This document shows positions 1-5,729 of a stretch of 9,308 nucleotides of DNA, one piece after another. The position numbers and the translations under genes are program-made. The notes beneath the pieces were generated by a model. The model was not told where the DNA came from, ran no database searches, and was given only the letters and a program-made list of their open reading frames with translations. This stretch comes from Rhodobacteraceae bacterium UBA7436 (GTDB lineage Bacteria; Pseudomonadota; Alphaproteobacteria; Rhodobacterales; Rhodobacteraceae), in NCBI GenBank assembly GCA_002478745.1, contig DLQI01000031.1:12324-21631 (forward strand), given 5' to 3'. Every line of letters begins with the position of its first letter. Within the stretch, counting starts at the first letter, position 1.

Positions 1-387
1 TGTGGGAAGCCGATCCAATTTGGCCCTGACAGTTACAAACCAGGCGCCAAGTCACACAAAGCCCAACCAGGTCCCTCTGTGTGGAATGGCGAAACCATTA
101 CGATTCCAGAAACCGGTGTTTATATCTGCATCTTTTCAGGAACTTGTGAGACTGATGGCGACACACAAAGCGCTCAAATTCACCTAAATTTGCGCCAAGT
201 CTCAGAGAGTGTGATTACAATCGGAAGCACGTCTATCGGTGAAAAAACCTGTGAAAAATCTATTTATCGTCGCGTATCTAGATTTGAAAAGGGCGACGAA
301 ATTTGGTTATCAGCAACACGCGAAGACGGACAAAATGTCCGCATCAAATCCGCTAAATGGATGTTTCATCACTCTCTTCCTTTGTGA
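1..387 (+). CDS. 3' end of an unrecognised gene, beta-sandwich (C1q/TNF-like) C-terminus
   Basis: The reading frame is open from the first base of the window and ends at TGA 385-387, giving 128 visible residues of a protein that starts off the left edge. An in-frame GTG at 79 is not needed as a start, because the frame continues upstream without a stop. The visible part alternates short hydrophobic and polar strands. It contains ITIPETGVYICIFSG (about residues 30-44) and, nearer the end, RFEKGDEIWLSA. A 'PxTGxY...F' strand followed by a late 'KGDxIWL' strand is the pattern of C1q/TNF-like jelly-roll domains, but this is a weak, profile-level impression. Four cysteines are visible (residues 1, 38, 44 and 78). 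Base composition is clearly more AT-rich than in the minus-strand genes. The gene converges on the flavoprotein gene to its right and appears unrelated to it. Function unknown. Confidence 0.6.
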   Translation, partial: CGKPIQFGPDSYKPGAKSHKAQPGPSVWNGETITIPETGVYICIFSGTCETDGDTQSAQIHLNLRQVSESVITIGSTSIGEKTCEKSIYRRVSRFEKGDEIWLSATREDGQNVRIKSAKWMFHHSLPL

Positions 388-407
388 TGCTCATCAAAAT
401 GATTCGG

Positions 408-438
408 TGCGCAAACTGCCGTTAAAGCTGTTTACGCA
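408..438. terminator. Stem-loop between convergent genes, possible bidirectional terminator
   Basis: TGCGCAAAC (408-416) pairs with GTTTACGCA (430-438). This makes a 9-bp stem with one mismatch, which becomes a G-U wobble in the minus-strand transcript. Inside it, GC/GC can pair again after one A-A mismatch, leaving a loop of about 7 nt. It lies 8 nt beyond the stop codon (446-448) of the minus-strand flavoprotein gene and 20 nt beyond the stop of the plus-strand gene. That position suits a shared terminator. Neither side has a good T tract (the minus strand has only a TTTT some 9 nt further on), so intrinsic termination is uncertain. Confidence 0.35.
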
Positions 439-445
439 TCAAACC

Positions 446-2893
446 TTAGACCTTCACACGCTCTGATTTAGGATCATAGAAAGGTTTTAGCTGTGCCTGG
501 GCTTTAACCCGCGTGCCCATCACATCGATTTCAAAGGATGAAGCCAGCAGCTCTGCCACGCTTTCGCCTTTACATGGCACATAGCCCATACCGATGGCCG
601 CACCCACGTGGTGTCCGTATCCGCCCGAAGACAAATAGCCAACGTTTTCACCATCCCGCAGGATCGGTTCGTTGTGGTACAGCAACGGCTCTGCGTCGGT
701 CAGTTTAAACTGGACCAAGCGTTGCTCAAGCCCTGTTTCGCGTTTTGCCAACACGGCGTCACGACCGATAAAGTTAGGCTTGTCCGTTTTAACAGCAAAG
801 CCAAGGCCCGCTTCCAGAACGTGATCCTCTGATGTGATGTCATGCCCAAAGTGACGGAAGCCTTTTTCCATCCGGCATGTGTCCATCATATGCATCCCGC
901 ACAGTTTTAGTCCCATGCCTTGGCCCGCCTCATGCAGCGTTTCAAACATATGGCCCGCCATGTCGGACGGCATATAGATTTCCCAACCCAACTCGCCCAC
1001 ATAAGTCACGCGGTGCACACGAGCGAGGCCCATGCCCAGTTCGATTTCTTGCGCCGTGCCGAAGGGGTTCACATCGTTGCTAAAGTCATTCGGCGATACC
1101 GCTTGCAGCAGTTTGCGCGCGTTTGGTCCCATCACGGCCAAGACGCCTTCGCCCGCGGTGACGTCCGTGATCACCACGTTAAAGTCACCCTGATTGCGGC
1201 GCATCCATGTTTGGTCTGCAAGGCGCGTCGCAGCGGGTGTAACGACAAGATAACAGTTCTCTTCGATCCGCGTGACGGTCACATCCGCCTCGATCCCAGC
1301 CTTGGAATTCAGGAACTGTGTGTAGACAATTTTGCCAACGGGCACATCGTAATCACCGCCACCGATGTAGTTCATAAAGGCCATTGCATCACGGCCCTCA
1401 ACCCGCAATTTCCCGAAGGATGTCATGTCATACATGCCTACATTATTGCGCACTGCATTGTGTTCGGCGGCCACGTTGTCAAAGAAATTTTGGCGTTTCC
1501 ATGAGTATTCGTATTCAGGTTTCTGGCCCTCATTTGCGAACCAGTTGGCGCGTTCCCAACCTGCAATTTCGCCCATGACGGCGCCCTGATCCAACAGATG
1601 TTGGTGGAACGGCGTGCGGCGCACGCCGCGCGCTGTTGCCTTTTGGCGGAAGGGGAAGTGATCGGCATAAAGCAGACCAAGCGTCTCTTTTGAACGTGCC
1701 TCAAGGTAGCGTTTATTGCCTTGGAACGGCTGCATACGGCTGATGTCTACATCGCCCAGATCAAATGGTTTTTCACCTGTATCCATCCATGCCGCCAGCG
1801 CCATACCTGCGCCGCCAGCGGATTGAATACCGATCGAGTTAAAGCCCGCCGCGACCCAGAAATTGTCCATCTCTGGCGCAAGACCAAGGTGATAGGCATC
1901 ATCAGGGGTAAAGGATTCAGGACCGTTAAAGAAGGTGTGGATACCCGCCTCTGCCAACAGTGGCATCCGTTCGATCGCCTTCTCTAGAATTGGTTCAAAG
2001 TGATCGAAATCTTCTTGCAACTGATCAAATTCAAAGTCGTCGGGAATACCGTCCACAGCCCATGGTTTGGATTCTGGTTCAAACGCACCCAACAGGAATT
2101 TGCCTGCGTCTTCTTTGTAATAGGCGTGCTCATCAGGGACGCGCAGCACTGGCAATTGCGTCAGACCCTCAATCGCCTCGGTCACGATGTAAAAGTGTTC
2201 ACAAGCTTGCAACGGGACATTCACGCCAGCCATGCGTCCAACTTCGTGCCCCCACATGCCGCCACAATTCACAACCATGTCCGCTTCGATGTGGCCTGAA
2301 TTGCCGTCTTCATCCGTCCAATCAACGCCCGTGACGCGGCTGCCATCTTTGGCCATGCCAGTCACTTTAACACGTTCCTTGATCAGCCCACCGCGCTGAC
2401 GCGCACCTTTGGCCAATGCCAGTGCGATGTTGGCTGGATCGCCCTGACCGTCGAGCGGCAAATAGACAGCCCCCACAACACCCTCAAGGTTAAGATGCGG
2501 GTACATTTCTTGGACGCGCTCGTTTGAGATTTCTTCAACCTCAACACCAAAGGCGCGGGCCATGGCAGCTTGGCGATAGATTTCTTCGCGACGTTCTTCG
2601 GTCAAGGCAACGGTAATGGACCCCACTCGTTTGAAACCAGTGGCCACGCCTGTTTCTTCTTCCAGACCCCCGTACAATTCCTGGGAATACTTCGCCAATT
2701 TTGTCATGTTCGCCGTTGCGCGCAATTGTGCGATCAGGCCCGCGGCGTGCCACGTGGTGCCAGACGTCAGTTGTTTGCGTTCCAAAAGAACCACATCTTC
2801 CCAACCCAATTTGGTGAGGTGATAGGCAACGGAACAGCCGATAACGCCGCCCCCGATAATGACAACGCGTGCTTTGTTTGGAAGTGCAGACAT
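446..2893 (-). CDS. GcvT-family FAD-dependent oxidoreductase (dimethylglycine/sarcosine dehydrogenase-like), paralog 1
   Basis: This is an 815-aa cytoplasmic flavoprotein predicted to oxidise an N-methyl group of an amino acid such as dimethylglycine or sarcosine and pass the one-carbon unit to tetrahydrofolate. The N-terminal DAO/FAD domain (about 8-370) has the Rossmann glycines GGGVIG at 14-19 and TTWHAAGLI, where His49 corresponds to the histidine that binds FAD covalently in mammalian DMGDH and sarcosine dehydrogenase. EHFYIVTE (His233) and HAYYKED (about 255-260) correspond to the active-site His/Tyr of this family. A linker domain (about 373-430), the GWERANWF motif, a GcvT folate-binding domain (about 440-700) and a C-terminal GcvT barrel follow. 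Asp537 in GIEADVTV sits where aminomethyltransferases carry their folate-site acid. The C-terminus (AQAQLKPFYDPKSERVKV) resembles sarcosine dehydrogenase as I remember it. The ATG at 2893 has an AAGG 9 nt upstream. A hairpin and tandem repeats separate it from the GlxA-type gene, so it probably has its own promoter. Substrate unproven. Confidence 0.9.
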   Translation of the reverse strand: MSALPNKARVVIIGGGVIGCSVAYHLTKLGWEDVVLLERKQLTSGTTWHAAGLIAQLRATANMTKLAKYSQELYGGLEEETGVATGFKRVGSITVALTEERREEIYRQAAMARAFGVEVEEISNERVQEMYPHLNLEGVVGAVYLPLDGQGDPANIALALAKGARQRGGLIKERVKVTGMAKDGSRVTGVDWTDEDGNSGHIEADMVVNCGGMWGHEVGRMAGVNVPLQACEHFYIVTEAIEGLTQLPVLRVPDEHAYYKEDAGKFLLGAFEPESKPWAVDGIPDDFEFDQLQEDFDHFEPILEKAIERMPLLAEAGIHTFFNGPESFTPDDAYHLGLAPEMDNFWVAAGFNSIGIQSAGGAGMALAAWMDTGEKPFDLGDVDISRMQPFQGNKRYLEARSKETLGLLYADHFPFRQKATARGVRRTPFHQHLLDQGAVMGEIAGWERANWFANEGQKPEYEYSWKRQNFFDNVAAEHNAVRNNVGMYDMTSFGKLRVEGRDAMAFMNYIGGGDYDVPVGKIVYTQFLNSKAGIEADVTVTRIEENCYLVVTPAATRLADQTWMRRNQGDFNVVITDVTAGEGVLAVMGPNARKLLQAVSPNDFSNDVNPFGTAQEIELGMGLARVHRVTYVGELGWEIYMPSDMAGHMFETLHEAGQGMGLKLCGMHMMDTCRMEKGFRHFGHDITSEDHVLEAGLGFAVKTDKPNFIGRDAVLAKRETGLEQRLVQFKLTDAEPLLYHNEPILRDGENVGYLSSGGYGHHVGAAIGMGYVPCKGESVAELLASSFEIDVMGTRVKAQAQLKPFYDPKSERVKV

Positions 2894-2929
2894 GGGTTCA
2901 AGCCTTATGAATCGAAGTTGATTTCACTT

Positions 2930-2948
2930 TGGCACAAAATGGCGCAAA
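2930..2948 (-). promoter_or_regulatory. Tandem 9-bp direct repeats upstream of flavoprotein paralog 1, candidate operator
   Basis: On the minus strand TTTGCGCCA (2948-2940) is followed one base later by TTTGTGCCA (2938-2930). The two 9-mers match at 8 of 9 positions and are spaced exactly 10 bp apart, one helical turn. They start 37 nt upstream of the flavoprotein ATG and lie between a terminator-like hairpin and the gene. AraC-family proteins commonly bind direct repeats, and a GlxA-type AraC regulator is encoded immediately upstream, so an activator or operator site is plausible. I see no convincing -35/-10 pair: the best -10-like hexamer is CATAAG, at about 2904-2909. The regulatory role is inference. 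Confidence 0.4.
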
Positions 2949-2958
2949 CTAGATCTTC

Positions 2959-2981
2959 AAAAACGTCATTACTGACGCTTT
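2959..2981 (-). terminator. Probable Rho-independent terminator after the GlxA-type regulator gene
   Basis: On the minus strand AAAGCGTCA, loop GTAA, then TGACGTTTTT. The core stem is CGTCA/TGACG with a GNRA-type GUAA tetraloop, extended to about 9 bp by one G-U and three A-U pairs, and it runs into five Ts. It begins 7 nt after the TGA (2989-2991) of the GlxA-type gene. Only three G-C pairs support the stem, so termination may be partial. It would separate the seven-gene operon from the second flavoprotein gene. Confidence 0.5.
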
Positions 2982-2988
2982 CGATCCA

Positions 2989-3987
2989 TCAGATCCGTTG
3001 GCCCGATACTTTCTTAGTCTTTCGGATTGCAGTGGGTGTGATCCCAAAAAAACTGCGGTAGAGGCTGGAGAACCCGTTAGGGAACCCACAGGCCATGCCA
3101 ACCTCACGCACTGATAGCGTGGTGTTCAGCAGCAGGTTATTTGCCCAGTTTAGGCGCAGTTCGCGGTAGTATGTGTTGGGTGTGGTGTTCAGTTTGCTAT
3201 GGAAACGACGTTCTAATGAGCGCGATGAAATGCCCACGCGTGTAACCAATTCGGCAATCGGCATGGGGTCTTCCATATGTGATTGCATCAATTCGATACA
3301 TTGATCCAACTCTTTATCGCCTGTAATACTTAGGCGTTTGCCGCCAAAGGGCTGAAGGGTTTTGAAGTCGCGGATTTTCTCATGCAACAAGATATCTGCC
3401 ACAGTCATAACACCTGCCGCAGACATGTGATTACCCACCAATCCCAGCGTCAAATCGACGGTCGCGCCCATTCCCGCACAGGTCACAACGCGCCCATCAT
3501 CCACTGCCAAGGCATAGGTGCCCTCCCCGCCTGGATCACCACGTTCCTGCAAAACTGCGCGATTTTCCCAGTGTGTCGTGTGGTCCCCAGATCCGTCGGG
3601 GTGTTCAGAGATGTATCGGCTGGCGGCCTCAGACAGCAAAATCACCTTGGCCTTGCGATAGCTGTAAGCCGAGATTGTTGTGCCCAAAGACAGTTCCGGA
3701 TGATCAGAGTCGGTGTTGCCAATAACGAAAACATAGTCGGCCGTTGGGCGATCTGTCAGGGGTTCACACAGCGTCCCCAAACCCGCACGACAAGACACAT
3801 ACCCGCCTTTGGCAGAGCGATAGGTCCAATCAAACAATGTGGTTGGATTGATCCGGTTCGCCATACGCAGCACTTCGACCACGCCTGACAATTCCACCAG
3901 AACAAACCCCTCTGTCAGAATAATATCGACCCTCCATAGCTCTCCCGATGCACGGGCGCCAAAATGTGATGGGTCGATATCAATCAT
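2989..3987 (-). CDS. GlxA-family transcriptional regulator (DJ-1/PfpI-like domain plus AraC HTH)
   Basis: This is a 332-aa DNA-binding regulator. The N-terminal DJ-1/PfpI-like (class I amidotransferase-like) domain spans about 18-205 and includes GFVLVELSGVVEVLRMANR, the usual opening of GlxA-type regulators, and TCAGMGATVD with Cys170 at the nucleophile-elbow-like position. The AraC double helix-turn-helix covers about 235-325: IAELVTRVGISSRSLERRF is the first HTH, and SVREVGMACGF...SSLYRSFFGITPTAIR the second. The stretch around 119-160 (EHPDGSGDHTTHWENR) is looser than the usual 'AGLLDGRRATTHW' region. GbdR, SouR and CdhR of Pseudomonas, which sense glycine betaine, sarcosine-type compounds and carnitine derivatives, belong to this architecture. 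That fits the adjacent demethylation genes, but the ligand here is inferred. The ATG begins 3 nt after the stop of the methyltransferase gene, with only a weak ribosome site, suggesting translational coupling as the last gene of the operon. Confidence 0.92.
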   Translation of the reverse strand: MIDIDPSHFGARASGELWRVDIILTEGFVLVELSGVVEVLRMANRINPTTLFDWTYRSAKGGYVSCRAGLGTLCEPLTDRPTADYVFVIGNTDSDHPELSLGTTISAYSYRKAKVILLSEAASRYISEHPDGSGDHTTHWENRAVLQERGDPGGEGTYALAVDDGRVVTCAGMGATVDLTLGLVGNHMSAAGVMTVADILLHEKIRDFKTLQPFGGKRLSITGDKELDQCIELMQSHMEDPMPIAELVTRVGISSRSLERRFHSKLNTTPNTYYRELRLNWANNLLLNTTLSVREVGMACGFPNGFSSLYRSFFGITPTAIRKTKKVSGQRI

Positions 3988-3990
3988 GAC

Positions 3991-4860
3991 TTAGGTCGCT
4001 TTCAAACGTCGGGACAGTTCTGCGATGTGCGCAGGTCCAACTTCGCAGCAACCGCCGATAATGGTCGCGCCGTTTGCAGCCCAACCATCAGCGAAATCGG
4101 CATAAGCGTTCGGATCAAGATCGCGGCGCGCGCTGAGCATATCAACAGTTGCGCCAACTTTGTTAAAGTCCGTAGCGATACCCGTGAAACCATTCGCGTA
4201 AGCACCGACAACGCGACCACTTTTGGCAAGGATTGGCACGGCTGTGTCGACCGCTTCGGGTTTAGAGCAGTTGATGAAAACAGCCGCAGGATCGAATTCT
4301 TCCAACAATGGCATAACATCAGAAAGCAATTCGCCAGACCGCAAACGTGTGCCGTCGTCATCGCGCACAGACAAGGCGACCCAAACAGGTTTGCCCGTCA
4401 CACCAGCGCCCATCAGACCGCCGCGTGCTTGATCCACAGAAGACATGGTTTCAAGCAAATGAACGTCGACGTATTGCGCGTGGATTTGTGCCAGATTGGC
4501 GTAGACCTCAGCCGCCTGTTCTGCGGGTGGGGCTTTGTCGGGCTGATAAGAGAATCCTTGCGGACCCAAGCCGCCAGCAACCATGCCTGACCCGTGCGCT
4601 TCACGCGCATCAGACGCCAGTTGGCAGGCAAGACGCGCCAGCTCTTCTAGGCGATCCAACATGCCATGTGGCTCTAGGCGGTCGGGCAGAACAGAATAGC
4701 TGTTGGTGGTGGCGATATCAGCGCCAGCTGCGAAATATTCGTCGTGCACTTGGCGTACCACTTCGGGCGCATCAAGCAAGGCTTGGACCGACCAAAGCGA
4801 CGTCGCTTTACCTGCGCGTGCCACAAGTTCTTGGCCCATGCCGCCGTCTAAAATCATCAT
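3991..4860 (-). CDS. Homocysteine S-methyltransferase family protein
   Basis: This is a 289-aa cytoplasmic zinc-dependent methyltransferase of the homocysteine-binding (S-methyltrans) barrel family, predicted to move a methyl group from a small donor to homocysteine, forming methionine. Visible family motifs are ILDGGMGQEL (3-12), TTNSY (51-55), AGGLGPQG (95-102), ETM at 137-139, FINCS with Cys198, and GGCCEVGPAHI with Cys271 and Cys272. The three cysteines are the expected zinc ligands. Length is normal for the single-domain enzymes (about 300 aa); it lacks the cobalamin modules of MetH. Related enzymes use S-methylmethionine (MmuM) or glycine betaine (bacterial Bmt). The company of DMGDH-like genes favours a betaine-type donor, which is inference. 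Two ATGs lie in tandem (4860 and 4857); the first is chosen, with AAGGG about 9 nt upstream. It starts 5 nt after the membrane protein gene and ends 3 nt before the regulator gene. Confidence 0.9.
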   Translation of the reverse strand: MMILDGGMGQELVARAGKATSLWSVQALLDAPEVVRQVHDEYFAAGADIATTNSYSVLPDRLEPHGMLDRLEELARLACQLASDAREAHGSGMVAGGLGPQGFSYQPDKAPPAEQAAEVYANLAQIHAQYVDVHLLETMSSVDQARGGLMGAGVTGKPVWVALSVRDDDGTRLRSGELLSDVMPLLEEFDPAAVFINCSKPEAVDTAVPILAKSGRVVGAYANGFTGIATDFNKVGATVDMLSARRDLDPNAYADFADGWAANGATIIGGCCEVGPAHIAELSRRLKAT

Positions 4861-4865
4861 CTGCG

Positions 4866-5729
4866 CTATCCCTTTTCACTGCGGGTTTTAATCACGCTCA
4901 GAACCGCGTGATGGAAATCTTGCAAGAACACTTCCCCCCAAATGGCAAGATACGTGTTCACTGGCGTCCTGATTGAATAGTTTGTTTCCAAGGTCAATGA
5001 GGTAACGTCGTTTGGTAGTGATGTAAGGTGGTATGATCCCGATTGCATGTTCACAATACCACCCTGGGGGGCAATGTGGGGATCAAACGCGGTCAATGTC
5101 TCTGGCGCGTTAAAGACAAAATCCCACGTCATTGATGTATTCGATTCGAGCGCTGTCAGGTGTTCTTCGAACACAATCCCGCCCGTCCAGCGCAGCTTGC
5201 GCACGTCGCCTACCAATACCGCATCGATGGGACGCGGCGTTCCAAGGATATTGTGGGAGAATGTCCACACGCGTTGTGGGAATTCAAACAGACCAAACAG
5301 CGGTACCGCCAAAATTGGCAGCAACAGCAACGACACGTTCAAGGTATCGCTTGTTGCATTGACCAATGCCTTGCGCAAAACCACACGCATGATCCATTGC
5401 CCACACCATCCCAAAGCCATGAAAATGGGCAGTAGAATGGCAATACAAATAAGTGTTTCGAACTGCCAGAACAGTAAGATGACACAGAGTAAAACCACCG
5501 GCAGCACCATCAATTGAAATGTCTGGCGTGATGGTTTTGAAAGCAGCGGGTCAAATAACAATTGCGCCGCTGCACCGTAAAAAACTGGGAACACCGTCAC
5601 AAGAACGGTTGTGACGGTGTCCAAAGAAAAGACGCCAGATAAGAAATGCAATCCATAATAGATCGCACAATAGCCAAAGGCAAAGCACACGCGCACAGCC
5701 GCGCTTTGCCTTTGAAGCCATTTTATCAT
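4866..5729 (-). CDS. Multi-pass membrane protein with C-terminal SRPBCC-like domain
   Basis: This is a 287-aa protein of unknown function. The reading frame is open upstream to an ATG at 5792, but the start at 5729 is preferred because it overlaps the flavoprotein stop codon as ATGA (5729-5726) and leads straight into a membrane-protein N-terminus (MIKWLQRQ). Hydrophobic segments lie at about 14-34, 38-60, 73-89, 92-113 and 133-149, suggesting five membrane helices. From about 152 to the end the protein is soluble. DVRKLRWTGGIVFEEHLTALESNTSMTWDFVF, SGSYHLTSLPNDVTSLTLETNY and the final helix LAIWGEVFLQDFHHAVLSVIKTRSE match the second half of a helix-grip SRPBCC (START/polyketide cyclase-like) domain. 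The usual first strand and 'IDAPxxxVW' segment seem short or merged with the last helix (FPQRVWTF). No catalytic motif is seen. No Shine-Dalgarno is visible; translation is probably coupled to the flavoprotein gene. The SRPBCC call rests on recalled pattern and is moderate. Confidence 0.8.
   Translation of the reverse strand: MIKWLQRQSAAVRVCFAFGYCAIYYGLHFLSGVFSLDTVTTVLVTVFPVFYGAAAQLLFDPLLSKPSRQTFQLMVLPVVLLCVILLFWQFETLICIAILLPIFMALGWCGQWIMRVVLRKALVNATSDTLNVSLLLLPILAVPLFGLFEFPQRVWTFSHNILGTPRPIDAVLVGDVRKLRWTGGIVFEEHLTALESNTSMTWDFVFNAPETLTAFDPHIAPQGGIVNMQSGSYHLTSLPNDVTSLTLETNYSIRTPVNTYLAIWGEVFLQDFHHAVLSVIKTRSEKG

Noticed and set aside
239..466. 75-aa plus-strand frame overlapping the left-edge gene
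   Set aside because: It is out of frame with the open frame that runs from base 1 and runs through the stem-loop into the flavoprotein's stop; no support as a gene.
920..1504. 194-aa plus-strand open frame opposite flavoprotein paralog 1
   Set aside because: It lies entirely antisense to a well-supported gene, has no recognisable domain, and its composition (His/Arg-rich runs) is typical of a shadow frame.
2570..3061. 163-aa plus-strand open frame spanning the regulator/flavoprotein gap
   Set aside because: It covers the 3' end of the regulator, the hairpin, the repeats and the start of the flavoprotein, all on the other strand, and shows no protein-like pattern.
4347..4976. 209-aa plus-strand open frame opposite the methyltransferase gene
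   Set aside because: It is antisense to a gene with clear zinc-site motifs, is Arg/Pro-rich, and crosses the junction into the next gene; no domain recognised.
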